Assembly: GCF_005080765.1 (NCBI RefSeq)
Contig: NZ_CP033012.1
Location: 1-64,000 of the forward strand
Length of the DNA stretch: 64,000 bases
Reading direction: 5' to 3'
DNA from: Buchnera aphidicola (Anoecia oenotherae)
GTDB taxonomy: Bacteria > Pseudomonadota > Gammaproteobacteria > Enterobacterales > Enterobacteriaceae
The notes beneath the pieces were generated by a model. The model saw nothing but the letters and a program-made list of their open reading frames with translations, was not told the DNA's origin and searched no databases. Below are positions 1 to 15,291 of this stretch, in pieces; the first letter of the stretch is position 1; every line of letters starts with the position of its first letter. Both the position numbers and the translations under genes were made by a program.

Positions 1-254
1 TTTTATTTTTACTTTAAAATCTATATTTTACTTATTCTGTTCAATTAATTATTGAAAATTTTTCTCAATATAATCAATTTATTAAAAATAATTATTATCT
101 TTTTTTAAAATTACAGCATATTATTATTTTAATAATAATAATAGTTAATACTTATAAATTTAAAGAAACTATTCTTTATAAAAGAAATCGTATTTTATAC
201 GTTTCCTATTCATAATTATTATATTCTATTTTATCCTGTAAATAGGAGTTGAAA
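1..254. other. Gene-free sequence upstream of mnmG
   Basis: No coding sequence is visible. A small imperfect hairpin lies at 184-205 (CGTAT at 189-193 pairs with ATACG at 197-201, extended by GAAA/TTTC around one bulged base). A Shine-Dalgarno AGGAG at 244-248 serves mnmG. In E. coli the region upstream of mnmG contains oriC and mioC. I see no mioC and no perfect DnaA box (TTATCCACA) here, though the window edge cuts the region. Confidence 0.6.
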
Positions 255-2126
255 ATGTTAGAAATTAATACATTTAAAATAATAGTTGTAGGTGGTGGTC
301 ATGCTGGAATTGAAGCGTCATTAGCATCTAGTAGAATGGGATATTCTACTTTACTTATTACAAAAAATAAAAACACTATAGGCGCTTTATCCTGTAATCC
401 AGCAATTGGAGGAATAGGAAAAAGCCATTTAGTAAAAGAAATAGACGCTTTAGGTGGTATTATGGCTAAAGCTATTGATAATTCTGGAATTCAATTTAAA
501 ATATTAAATTCTAGTAAAGGACCAGCGGTAAGATCTACACGAGCTCAAGCTGACAAATTTTTATATAAAAAGTATATTCAAGAAAAATTAGATAAAGAAA
601 AAAACTTAAGTATTATTGAAAGAGAAGTTATAGCATTAATTATAAAAAATAATACTGTATTAGGAATAATAACTGAAAAACAAGAAAAAATTTATTCCGT
701 ATCAACAATTTTAACTATGGGTACTTTCTTAAAAGGAGAATTATATACTGGATTTAAAAAAACATGGGGCGGTCGAATAGGAGATCATTCTTCAGTTAAA
801 TTAGCAAATTTTTTATCTCAGATACCACTAAAAAACAATAGATTAAAAACTGGAACGCCCCCAAGGATTAAAAAAGATTCTATTAATTTTGAAAAATTAA
901 TCGAACAAAAAGGCGATGTTCCTATTCCTCATTTTTCCTTTATAAAACCATCTTCATTTCCTATACTCCCTCAAGTATCTTGTTTTATAACTTATACTAA
1001 TCAAAAAACTCATGAGATAATACACAAAAACTTACATAACAGTCCTATTTATACAGGCATCTTAAAAGGAAAAGGACCTCGATATTGTCCTTCCATTGAA
1101 GATAAAGTTGTTCGTTTTTCTGATAAATTGAGTCATCAAATATTTTTAGAACCAGAAGGATTATATTCTAACGAAATTTACCCTAACGGAATTTCTACTA
1201 GTTTACCTATAACCGTTCAAGAAGACTTTGTTCATTCTATCTGCGGACTAGAAAATGCTCAAATAACTCAGTTTGGATATGCTGTAGAATATGATTTTTT
1301 TGATCCACGAGATTTAAAGTTAACTTTAGAAAGTAAAGCAATCAAAGGATTATTTTTGGCTGGGCAAATAAATGGAACAACAGGTTATGAAGAAGCTGCT
1401 GCTCAAGGAATATTAGCAGGAATAAACGCCGCTCTAAACGTATGTAAAAAAAAATATTGGATCCCAAAAAGACATGAAGCATATTTAGGAGTATTAGTTG
1501 ACGATTTATGTACACAAGGTGTAAAAGAACCATATAGAATGTTTACTTCACGTGCTGAACATAGATTGATTTTAAGAGAAAATAACGCTGATTTAAGACT
1601 AACTGAAAAAGCTTATAAATTAGGATTAATAAAAAAAAATAGATGGATTTCTTATAATAAAAAAAAAGAAATAATAAAAAAAGAAACACAACGAATTAAA
1701 AACATAATAATTCCTTGTTCCTATAAAATAGTTAAAAAAAATCTAAAAATAATAATAAATAAAAAAACAAATGGTCTAACCTTATTGAAAAGACCAGATG
1801 TAAATTACAAAACACTAATTTCTTTAGATATATTTCAACCTGGAATCAATAATAAAAAAGCTATCGAAGAAATAGAAATAAATGCAAAATATTCAGGATA
1901 TATTCAAAGACAAAATCAAGAAATAAATAAACAGAAACTTCAAAAAAACTTTTCTTTACCAGCATCTTTTAATTATAAAACAATAGCGGGATTATCTAAT
2001 GAAGCAAAAACAATCCTAAACAAACATAAACCTACATCTATTAGTCAAGCAGCTAGAACGTTTGGAATTACTCCAGCTACAATTTCAATTTTACTAATTC
2101 ACATAAAACGTGGAACTTTTAAATAA
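255..2126 (+). CDS. mnmG: tRNA uridine-5-carboxymethylaminomethyl modification enzyme MnmG (GidA)
   Basis: FAD-dependent partner of MnmE. The MnmE-MnmG complex places the (carboxymethyl)aminomethyl group on U34 of tRNAs that read NNA/NNG codons, in the cytosol. The product is 623 aa (E. coli 629) and aligns along its whole length. The Rossmann dinucleotide-binding motif GGGHAG is at residues 13-18, followed by [17 protein letters not shown], and the family blocks [16 protein letters not shown] and [14 protein letters not shown] are intact. The C-terminal helical domain ends in a motif like PATISILL, which in E. coli contacts MnmE. I place the start at the ATG at 255 because AGGAG at 244-248 lies 6 nt upstream; the in-frame TTG at 249 directly abuts the Shine-Dalgarno. 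Its partner mnmE is also in the window. In E. coli rsmG and atpI would follow; both are absent here. Confidence 0.97.
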   Translation: MLEINTFKIIVVGGGHAGIEASLASSRMGYSTLLITKNKNTIGALSCNPAIGGIGKSHLVKEIDALGGIMAKAIDNSGIQFKILNSSKGPAVRSTRAQADKFLYKKYIQEKLDKEKNLSIIEREVIALIIKNNTVLGIITEKQEKIYSVSTILTMGTFLKGELYTGFKKTWGGRIGDHSSVKLANFLSQIPLKNNRLKTGTPPRIKKDSINFEKLIEQKGDVPIPHFSFIKPSSFPILPQVSCFITYTNQKTHEIIHKNLHNSPIYTGILKGKGPRYCPSIEDKVVRFSDKLSHQIFLEPEGLYSNEIYPNGISTSLPITVQEDFVHSICGLENAQITQFGYAVEYDFFDPRDLKLTLESKAIKGLFLAGQINGTTGYEEAAAQGILAGINAALNVCKKKYWIPKRHEAYLGVLVDDLCTQGVKEPYRMFTSRAEHRLILRENNADLRLTEKAYKLGLIKKNRWISYNKKKEIIKKETQRIKNIIIPCSYKIVKKNLKIIINKKTNGLTLLKRPDVNYKTLISLDIFQPGINNKKAIEEIEINAKYSGYIQRQNQEINKQKLQKNFSLPASFNYKTIAGLSNEAKTILNKHKPTSISQAARTFGITPATISILLIHIKRGTFK

Positions 2127-2439
2127 AGGATTTTTTTAAACACATTTAAAATAAATTTCACAATTTTTTATAATTAAATTATAATAATAATTATATATTA
2201 TGTACATTAAAAGCTATTTAATGTTTTTTAAAATAAAAAATATTTATTTTCTTTAATAAAGTATATATTTGAATTTTACTTTTATTGCAAAAATACAATA
2301 GTTTTTTACTTATATATAAATGCAAATTGATAAAATTGACAAAAACATATTTTTATTTAAATACATATTATATTTTATATTATTCATTAACTTTACATAA
2401 ACTATTTATTTAAAATAATTTACTGTATCTTCACGTACT

Positions 2440-2472
<33 letters not shown>

Positions 2473-2721
2473 TTCTCATGCATATATACTATATATATTT
2501 ATAATACTAATAAATTTTTTAAATAGCATTAACAGTTAATATAAATTAAATTTTCATAAAAAATCTATAACTATTTATCATCTACGACTTTTTAAAAATT
2601 TATTTCTATTAAAAATACAATCTCTTTAAAAAATTAACTATATTTAATAAATATATTTACATTTCTCTTAAATACATTTTTAATATCTAGATGTTTTTAT
2701 CTATCCACTATTTTAAAAAAT

Positions 2722-2769
2722 AAATAATTACGATATAAAATACAATATATTTATATATCGTAATTATTT
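2722..2769. terminator. 16-bp perfect inverted repeat before atpB, terminator-like
   Basis: The arms AAATAATTACGATATA (2722-2737) and TATATCGTAATTATTT (2754-2769) are exact reverse complements around a 16-nt loop. The T-run continues past the right arm, so an RNA hairpin with a U-tail would form on the plus strand. The left flank is A-rich, so the minus strand also gains a U-tail. It is 131 bp before atpB and 596 bp after mnmG, a poor place for an mnmG terminator. It may have terminated a gene now lost (rsmG) or serve another role. Confidence 0.5.
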
Positions 2770-2878
2770 TTTTAAAATAAATTTATTATAGACTCATTAA
2801 TTTAATTAAATTTATTAATATACAAATTAAAAGATCTATGTAATATACAAAATATTTTAATACAAATATTCCATATAG

Positions 2879-3718
<840 letters not shown>

Positions 3719-3747
3719 ATAAGTTTTACCTACGTTTAACTAAATAA

Positions 3748-4002
<255 letters not shown>

Positions 4003-4130
4003 TCTTATTATAAATATATATTTATATATAAATTATAATATTAAAAATTAATGCAGTAATTTTGCTGTTAATTATTCAAATTTTAAAATATAAAAATCTT
4101 TAAAATCATTTTTTATAAGGAATAGTATTT

Positions 4131-4604
4131 ATGAATCTAAATGCAACTATGATTGGACAAACTATTTCTTTTATTTTTTTTGTATTTTTTTGCATGGTAT
4201 ATATCTGGCCACCTATTATTAATTCTATTAACAATCGAAAAAAAAAAATCCGTGCAGGTTTAATTTTTTCTAATCAAGCTAAACTTGATTTAATCCTTGC
4301 TAAAAAAATAGCAAAAAAAAAAATTGAAGAAGCAAAAATTTCAGCTTTCAATATTATTAACGAAGCCAATAAAAATAAAAATATTATTTTAAAACAAGCA
4401 GAAAATTTAGCAAAAAAAAAAGAAATAGAATCTATTAAAAAAATAAAAAAACAAATAAAAATACAATATCAGCAAGAAATTGAAAATTTAAAACATAAAA
4501 TAACTAATTTATCTATATCTATTGCTGAAAAAATTATTCAAAACTCTGTAAATGAAATAAAAAGTAAAAAAATAGTAAAAAAATTTTTTTCTGACTTTAC
4601 TTAA
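4131..4604 (+). CDS. atpF: F1Fo ATP synthase subunit b
   Basis: Peripheral stalk subunit. One N-terminal membrane helix (about residues 9-27) anchors a long charged helix that dimerises as a coiled coil and holds F1 through the delta subunit. The product is 157 aa (E. coli 156). The anchor begins MNLNATMIGQ, as in the family. The cytoplasmic part is unusually rich in Lys and Ile, and much of it is encoded by A-runs of 6-9 bases. It follows atpE after 128 bp that carry only a weak hairpin, and atpH starts 12 bp after its stop. Confidence 0.96.
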   Translation: MNLNATMIGQTISFIFFVFFCMVYIWPPIINSINNRKKKIRAGLIFSNQAKLDLILAKKIAKKKIEEAKISAFNIINEANKNKNIILKQAENLAKKKEIESIKKIKKQIKIQYQQEIENLKHKITNLSISIAEKIIQNSVNEIKSKKIVKKFFSDFT

Positions 4605-4616
4605 TAGGTTAAAATA

Positions 4617-5149
4617 ATGAATATCGAATATAATATATCTAAAATTTACGCAAAAGCTGCTTTTAAATATGCGAAAGAAAAAAATTGCATACCTAAATGG
4701 ACATCTATGCTTAATTTATCTTCTTTTATTGTAAAAAAAAAACTATAAATTATCATTTATCTATATTTTTATCTGAAAAATATACTACAAAAATATTTTT
4801 ACTAATTACTAGACATTATATTACTTTACAATTTAAAAATTTTATAAAAATAATAGCTGAAAATAAGCGATTTTTACTTCTTCCTAATATATTTAAAGAA
4901 TTCATTAACTATGTAAATAAAGATAAAAAATTAATAACCGCTCATGTTATTTCTTCAAGAACGTTAAATAAAGAAAATATACAAAATATCAAAAATTTTT
5001 TAAAAAATCGTTTTTCTAACCAAATAACCTTAAAATTTTTAATTGATCCATCTATAATTGATGGTTTTTTAATAAAAATCAACGATAACGTTATAGATGG
5101 AACTATTAAGAATAATTTAAAAAATTTAAAAAATTTTTTATCTTTATAA
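4617..5149 (+). CDS. atpH: F1Fo ATP synthase subunit delta, disrupted by a one-base frameshift in an A10 tract
   Basis: The delta subunit caps F1 and binds the b-dimer stalk. Read as deposited, the frame from ATG 4617 gives 43 aa (start [20 protein letters not shown]) and stops at TAA 4746-4748, just after ten A residues at 4733-4742. If the run is read as 11 A, the frame continues to TAA 5147-5149 and yields 177 aa, exactly the E. coli length. The downstream part is a good delta C-terminus, with [12 protein letters not shown] and, near the end, [20 protein letters not shown]. No other lesion is seen, so this is one clean slip rather than a decayed gene. Transcriptional slippage at poly(A) is known to rescue such genes in Buchnera. 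Alternatives are a sequencing error or a very recent pseudogene. All partner subunits are intact, which favours function. atpA starts 14 bp downstream. Confidence 0.85.
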
Positions 5150-5163
5150 AAGGATGTCATCTA

Positions 5164-6705
5164 ATGCATTTAAATACTAGTGAAATTACTGACTTAATTA
5201 AACAAAGAATAAATAAATTTAAAACTTTCAATGAAACATATAATGAAGGAAAAGTTGTTTCGGTAGGAGATGGAATAGTCCGGATTATTGGATTGTCAGA
5301 CGTTATGCAAGGAGAAATGTTATCTTTTCCAAATGATATATATGGTATCGCTTTAAACTTAGAAAGAGATTCAGTAGGTGCTGTTATATTAGGAGATTTC
5401 ACGAACATATATGAAGGTATGACTGTAAAATGTACTCAAAGGATTTTAGAAGTTCCTGTTGGAAATAACTTTTTAGGAAGAGTTGTTAATAGTTTAGGAG
5501 AACCAATTGACGGTAAAGGAAAAATAAAACATGAAAATTTTTTTAAAATAGAAACAACTGCACCAGGAGTTATAGATAGGTCTCCTATTATAAAACCATT
5601 GCAAACTGGATACAAATCTATTGATACTATGACTCCTATAGGAAAAGGTCAACGCGAACTTATTATAGGAGATAGACAAACAGGAAAAACTACTCTAGCA
5701 ATAGATACTATTATTAATCAAAAAAAAGAAAACATAAAATGTATTTATGTAGCAATAGGAAAAAAATTATCTACTATACTTAACGTAGTCACAACTTTAG
5801 AAAAGTATAACGCTTTAGACTATACTATTATAGTATCCTCATCTTCTTCAGAAGCAGCTGTATTACAATATTTAGCTCCATATTCTGGATGTGCTATGGG
5901 TGAATTTTTTAGAAACAAAGGAGAAGATGCACTAATTATATATGATGACTTATCTAAACATGCTATTGCATATCGCCAAATGTCTCTATTACTAAGAAGA
6001 CCTCCGGGAAGAGAAGCTTTTCCTGGAGATATATTTTACCTTCATTCTAGATTGTTAGAAAGATCTTCTTGTGTTACAAAAGAATATGTAGAAAAAAAAA
6101 CAGGAGTTAAAAAAATAGGTTCATTAACAGCTCTTCCTATAGTTGAAACTCAAGCTGGAGATATTTCTTCTTTTATTCCTACAAATATTATTTCTATCAC
6201 AGACGGTCAAATATTTTTAGAATCAAATCTTTTTAATGCAGGAATTAGACCTGCAATTAATCCAGGAATTTCAGTATCTAGAGTTGGTGCAGCTGCTCAA
6301 AGTAATATTATAAAAAAATTTGCTAGTAATATTCGAACTTCATTAGCTCAATATAGAGAATTAGCTTCTTTTTCACAATTCTCATCTGATTTAGATATTT
6401 CTACTAAAAATCAATTGATTTACGGACAAAAACTTATTGAACTTCTAAAACAAGATCAACATAATCCTTTAAGTGTCCAAGAACAAGCTATTCTTTTAAT
6501 AGCAGCAGAAAAAAATTTATTAAACGATATAGAAGTAAATAAAATTCGTATATTTGAATCACTAATTCTTACTTATTTTAGAACATATTATAAAGAATTA
6601 TCAGATATAATTGGATCTAAAGGATTATATAACTCTGAAATCGAATCTAATGTAATTAATTGTATTAAACTATTTAAAAAATCTACTTCTTGGAAATCTA
6701 TTTAA
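5164..6705 (+). CDS. atpA: F1Fo ATP synthase subunit alpha
   Basis: Non-catalytic nucleotide-binding subunit of the F1 hexamer. The product is 513 aa, the same as E. coli. The Walker A motif GDRQTGKT is at residues 169-176. The arginine-finger region and the family signature [13 protein letters not shown] are intact. The start [16 protein letters not shown] matches the family N-terminus that binds delta. A Shine-Dalgarno (AAGGATG) sits before the start, and the spacing to the atpH stop is 14 bp, which suggests coupled translation. If atpH is mostly read to its early stop, ribosomes would terminate about 400 nt before this start, which could affect coupling. Confidence 0.98.
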   Translation: MHLNTSEITDLIKQRINKFKTFNETYNEGKVVSVGDGIVRIIGLSDVMQGEMLSFPNDIYGIALNLERDSVGAVILGDFTNIYEGMTVKCTQRILEVPVGNNFLGRVVNSLGEPIDGKGKIKHENFFKIETTAPGVIDRSPIIKPLQTGYKSIDTMTPIGKGQRELIIGDRQTGKTTLAIDTIINQKKENIKCIYVAIGKKLSTILNVVTTLEKYNALDYTIIVSSSSSEAAVLQYLAPYSGCAMGEFFRNKGEDALIIYDDLSKHAIAYRQMSLLLRRPPGREAFPGDIFYLHSRLLERSSCVTKEYVEKKTGVKKIGSLTALPIVETQAGDISSFIPTNIISITDGQIFLESNLFNAGIRPAINPGISVSRVGAAAQSNIIKKFASNIRTSLAQYRELASFSQFSSDLDISTKNQLIYGQKLIELLKQDQHNPLSVQEQAILLIAAEKNLLNDIEVNKIRIFESLILTYFRTYYKELSDIIGSKGLYNSEIESNVINCIKLFKKSTSWKSI

Positions 6706-6749
6706 TATTTCTATTTACTTTCTAAATTTTACAAAGAAAGGAATTTATA

Positions 6750-9043
<2,294 letters not shown>

Positions 9044-9155
9044 TCTCATATATTATACATATTCCTTATATTGTAAAAACTACAATTTATGTACTTAAAA
9101 AGTATATATTTCTATATAAAAATTATATAGTTATAAATCAAAATGAGAAATTAGT

Positions 9156-9563
9156 ATGGAATTGCATCTAAACTTAGTGTCTATGACACACAAGAATATT
9201 TGTGAAAAAATAAAATCAATTAAAGTACCTGGAATTGAAGGAGGATTAAATATATATCCTCAACACACTCCTCTTCTTACAACTATTAAACCTGGGATTA
9301 TATCCATTACAAAAAGTAATAATACTATAAAAAATATATATATATCTTCAGGAATATTAGAAGTACAACCATTTTTAATAACTATTTTAGGAAAAACAGT
9401 ACTACAAAAAAAAGATATAGATGCAGAAAAAACTAAAAAAAATATTTTTATTATAAAAAAATATATAAATAACACTCAATTATTTTCAAAAAAAATAAAA
9501 ATGTTACATGAATTAGAAAAACAATTAGCTCAATTAAAATTACTAAATATTAGTAATATATAA
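9156..9563 (+). CDS. atpC: F1Fo ATP synthase subunit epsilon
   Basis: Rotor-foot subunit that couples gamma to the c-ring and can inhibit ATP hydrolysis. The product is 135 aa (E. coli 139). The N-terminal beta-sandwich has the family motif GIEGGLNIYPQHTPLLTTIKPG. The C-terminal helical hairpin (about residues 90-135) is very Lys/Ile-rich but present, so the inhibitory arm has not been deleted. It is the last gene of the atp operon; a hairpin terminator follows after 33 bp, before the convergent gyrB. Confidence 0.95.
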   Translation: MELHLNLVSMTHKNICEKIKSIKVPGIEGGLNIYPQHTPLLTTIKPGIISITKSNNTIKNIYISSGILEVQPFLITILGKTVLQKKDIDAEKTKKNIFIIKKYINNTQLFSKKIKMLHELEKQLAQLKLLNISNI

Positions 9564-9596
9564 GAATTATTATTTTTTATAGTTCTTTATTATTTT

Positions 9597-9624
9597 ACGG
9601 TAGGAAATTGTTTTAGCCTACCGT
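9597..9624. terminator. Bidirectional hairpin terminator between atpC and gyrB
   Basis: ACGGTAGG (9597-9604) pairs with CCTACCGT (9617-9624) around a 12-nt loop. The stem is conspicuously G+C-rich for this genome. T-rich sequence flanks both sides on the respective strands, which fits termination of atpC (plus) and gyrB (minus). Confidence 0.8.
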
Positions 9625-9730
9625 TTAATTAGACTAATTCTTTTTATTTAGTATTTATCAAAATTTAAGATTTATATATACAAAATACAAAGCAAATATT
9701 GATCTATATTAAAAACATTTTTTTATCTAT

Positions 9731-12163
<2,433 letters not shown>

Positions 12164-12370
12164 TTAAGTAACCAAACATCATTGTTTATAAAACTAAAAT
12201 TAACTTAACAAAATGATACATAAACTAAATATACATACTATTTCTAAATTTCATCTTTTACTAAATTAGTGAAAATTAGAAAAACAGTAAATATATTAAT
12301 TATTATACTTTTTACTAGAAATAATTTGTTTTTATTTTACTTCATTAATTAATATACAAAACATAATTTA

Positions 12371-13477
12371 TTACAATATTAAAGGCATAATAATATATAT
12401 TAAATTAGAATCTGCCTTATCTTGAATATGAATATTATTAATAGGATTATTCAAAAAAATTATTATATTCTCTCCCAAAATAACATTTAATACATCCAAC
12501 ATATATTTTACATTAACTCCAAATTCTATAGGATTACCTGAATAATTAATTTCTATAAATTCTTTAGATATTTCATTAAAAGAATTTTTCGCAACTATAA
12601 TTAATTTATTATCATTAATTGAAATATGTACTCCATTAAACTGTTCATCAGATAAAATCAAAGCTCTAGATAATATTAATTTTAATAACTTTGTGTTAAT
12701 TTCTATTTTAGAACAAAAATTATTTAACACTAAATTAGTATAATTTGGAAATTTTCCATCAATTAGTTTTGATTTTAAAATTGTATTATTTACTTGTATA
12801 AAAATATTTTTATAATCGATATTAAAAACCATTGAACCTTTATTTTCCTTTACGATTTTAATTATTTCTAAAATAGCTTTTCTGGAAATTATAATAGAAA
12901 AATTAGATATGTTTAATTCTTTTTCTATACTTACTAGTGCCATTCTATGTCCATCTGTAGCAACCGTTTCTAATTTATTATCTTTATATAAAAAAAGCAT
13001 TCCATTCAAATAATGCCGTATATCATTATTTCCCATAGAAAAAACTATAGATTCAACTAAATATCGAAACGTTTCTTTAGAAATAGAAAAATGGATGGAT
13101 TTTTTTATATCTTTAAACAACGGAAAATTTTCTGAAGACATAGTACATAATTTAAAATAACTATTTTTATAATTTATAACAATTCTGTTACTATTTTTTT
13201 TAATTCTTATGCACATTTTTGAATCTTTTGGAAAAACTCTACATATTTCTAACAATTTACGTCCGGACGTAATAAATTCGAAGTTTAACGTACTTGAAAA
13301 TGAATTAATTATAGAAGTTATTTCTATATCTAAATTGGTACTAATTAACACTAGTCTATTATACTGTAATTTTATTAATATATTTTCAATTACCACCATT
13401 GTTGGGTTTTTAGCAACAATGGATATGACTTTTTTTACTGAAGATAATAATAAGTCTCTATGTATAGTTAATTTCAT
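12371..13477 (-). CDS. dnaN: DNA polymerase III sliding clamp (beta subunit)
   Basis: The clamp encircles DNA and holds Pol III on the template. The product is 368 aa (E. coli 366), with the three repeated clamp folds. The N-terminus MKLTIHRDLLLSSVKKVISI and family blocks such as VATDGHRMALVSI are recognisable. The C-terminal end, IYIIMPLIL, corresponds to the E. coli YVVMPMRL tail. Sequence divergence is high but the length is kept. Upstream, where dnaA sits in most bacteria, there is 1.1 kb without a gene, so dnaN must now have its own promoter. Confidence 0.96.
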   Translation of the reverse strand: MKLTIHRDLLLSSVKKVISIVAKNPTMVVIENILIKLQYNRLVLISTNLDIEITSIINSFSSTLNFEFITSGRKLLEICRVFPKDSKMCIRIKKNSNRIVINYKNSYFKLCTMSSENFPLFKDIKKSIHFSISKETFRYLVESIVFSMGNNDIRHYLNGMLFLYKDNKLETVATDGHRMALVSIEKELNISNFSIIISRKAILEIIKIVKENKGSMVFNIDYKNIFIQVNNTILKSKLIDGKFPNYTNLVLNNFCSKIEINTKLLKLILSRALILSDEQFNGVHISINDNKLIIVAKNSFNEISKEFIEINYSGNPIEFGVNVKYMLDVLNVILGENIIIFLNNPINNIHIQDKADSNLIYIIMPLIL

Positions 13478-14573
13478 ATTTATAATAAAAGTAAACTCTT
13501 AATAATAATTATTGATAATTTAACATTTTTTTTTAACTAATTATAATTTGTTTTTTATACGAACAATTTTAACTATTACTTATACCTAGGTATTAAATAC
13601 TTTTATATAAAATCTAAAAATCTACAAAAATATTGTATATGTTATAAACAGTTAATTTAAATCATATAAAATATATTTATTTATATAATGTTATTTATTA
13701 TTAAAATAATTATAATGGTTATTAATATTTACTCTATTTTAAAATATTAAACATATTTATATAAATATATACATATTTTTTACATAGATAAATTAATAGT
13801 CCATATTCTGTATATTTTTTATATTAAACTCATATTTTTATACTTTTATATATATACAATATGCAGTATATTGTATTCCTAATGTATATATTTGAATATT
13901 TTAAAAAATAATAATTTTATTCAATTAATTAAATTAATTCATTATTTTTACTTATAAATAAAGTTATTAATTTTGTAAATTTTATATAGAAAATTTATTT
14001 TAAACATATGATACATCAGTCTTAATAATTAAAAGTTAATTTAATATATTTAAATTGTTTACATATAATTAATTTTCTAAATTATAGAAATATTTTTTTA
14101 TTACTATAAATAAAAGTAGTATTAATAATACAACTTAAAGTTTAATAACTATTGTTTAATTCTAAAACTCTATAATTTATAATTAAAAATAACAATTAAA
14201 TTATTCACTTATTAAATCAATTTTTTCTTAATATATATAATCAGTACATAAAATAATTTATTTTTAAGAAAATAAAAACAACTTTATTATCTCAATACAC
14301 AACATACTCTAAATATTATTGGTTATATATCCTAAAAATAAATTGTTATAAATATAATTATGTCAATTTTTACAAAAATGTAATAATATTTATGTATAAC
14401 TATATATTTAAAAAATATTAAACAATAAATATTCTTAATTGATGTAAATATATTCCTAGATATGCATTATATTGAATATTAATCATAATAGAACTAAAAC
14501 ATACATAACTTTTAAAATAACATTACTCAAAAAAAATATTACTTAATTTTCATATAAAAAAAGAGATAAAACT
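13478..14573. other. Gene-free spacer at the usual dnaA position
   Basis: About 1.1 kb of very A+T-rich sequence between the divergent dnaN and rpmH. E. coli and most relatives carry dnaA here on the dnaN strand. No frame longer than 60 codons, no DnaA motif (for example the Walker A GLGKTHLL) and no exact DnaA box is visible. It looks like a fully eroded gene. The promoters of dnaN (minus) and rpmH (plus) must lie at its two ends. Confidence 0.75.
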
Positions 14574-14717
14574 ATGAAAAGAACTTTTCAACCTTCTATT
14601 TTAAAACGAAACAAAACACATGGATTTAGAAATAGAATGTCTACAAAAAATGGAAGAGCAATTCTGTCTAGAAGAAGATCAAAATCGCGTATTCAACTTA
14701 CTGTTTCTTCTAAATAA
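14574..14717 (+). CDS. rpmH: 50S ribosomal protein L34
   Basis: Small basic protein of the large ribosomal subunit. The product is 47 aa (E. coli 46). It begins [19 protein letters not shown], and the L34 signature continues with [21 protein letters not shown] Shine-Dalgarno (AGAG, 14561-14564) lies upstream of the ATG. It is the first gene of the conserved rpmH-rnpA-yidC-mnmE group. Confidence 0.97.
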   Translation: MKRTFQPSILKRNKTHGFRNRMSTKNGRAILSRRRSKSRIQLTVSSK

Positions 14718-14728
14718 AATTATTTTTT

Positions 14729-15073
14729 ATGATTTTACTTTCCTTATCTAAACAAAAAAGATTATTAAAATCTATTGATTTTAATCGAGTTTTTTCTAAT
14801 CACTATAGAGTAAGCAATAAAAAATTTAGTATTTTAGGATCTTTAAACAAACTTGGTTATCCTCGTTTAGGGTGTAGTATTAGTCGAAAAAAAATTAAAC
14901 TATCTAATAAGAGAAATAATATAAAAAGACTAATTAGAGAAAGTTTTAGACTCATACAATATAAATTAATTTCTATGGATTTCGTAGTTGTAATTAATCA
15001 AAAAAATATACATAAACAGTCAAACCGTGATTTAATAAAAGCACTAAAAAATCTTTGGTTAAGGTATTGTTAA
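14729..15073 (+). CDS. rnpA: Ribonuclease P protein component
   Basis: Protein subunit of RNase P, which removes 5' leaders from tRNA precursors. The product is 114 aa (E. coli 119). The RNR-like motif KRNNIKRLIRESFR and the end of the fold, MDFVVVINQ, are intact. It starts 11 bp after rpmH. The gap is U-rich with no visible Shine-Dalgarno, so translation is probably coupled to rpmH. The catalytic RNA gene rnpB is not in this window. yidD, which follows rnpA in E. coli, is absent; 218 bp of non-coding sequence lead to yidC. Confidence 0.96.
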   Translation: MILLSLSKQKRLLKSIDFNRVFSNHYRVSNKKFSILGSLNKLGYPRLGCSISRKKIKLSNKRNNIKRLIRESFRLIQYKLISMDFVVVINQKNIHKQSNRDLIKALKNLWLRYC

Positions 15074-15291
15074 ACATTAAAATTATAAATTAATTTCAAT
15101 ACACCTTACATTTTCTTATATTAATAAATACTATTTAAAAAAATGTATACAATTACATACTAATGTCATACACATTATAATTTATCAACTAAATAAACAT
15201 ATTATATATTTCACAAACTACTATAACAATAGTACTTTATACATATGTTAAGTTATATTATTATCTGTTCATAAAAAAGAGAACGTTTCTA

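Noticed and set aside
249..254. TTG at 249 as the start of mnmG
   Set aside because: It directly follows the AGGAG Shine-Dalgarno; ATG 255 has proper 6-nt spacing and gives the family N-terminus.
2690..2712. TCTATCCACTA as a DnaA box
   Set aside because: Only 7 of 9 bases match TTATCCACA at a single site, not enough in an A/T-rich spacer.
4942..5160. Minus-strand frame over the atpH region, which might replace the broken atpH
   Set aside because: The plus strand reads as a good delta subunit once one base is added; the antisense frame is low-complexity Phe/Leu/Lys without a family.
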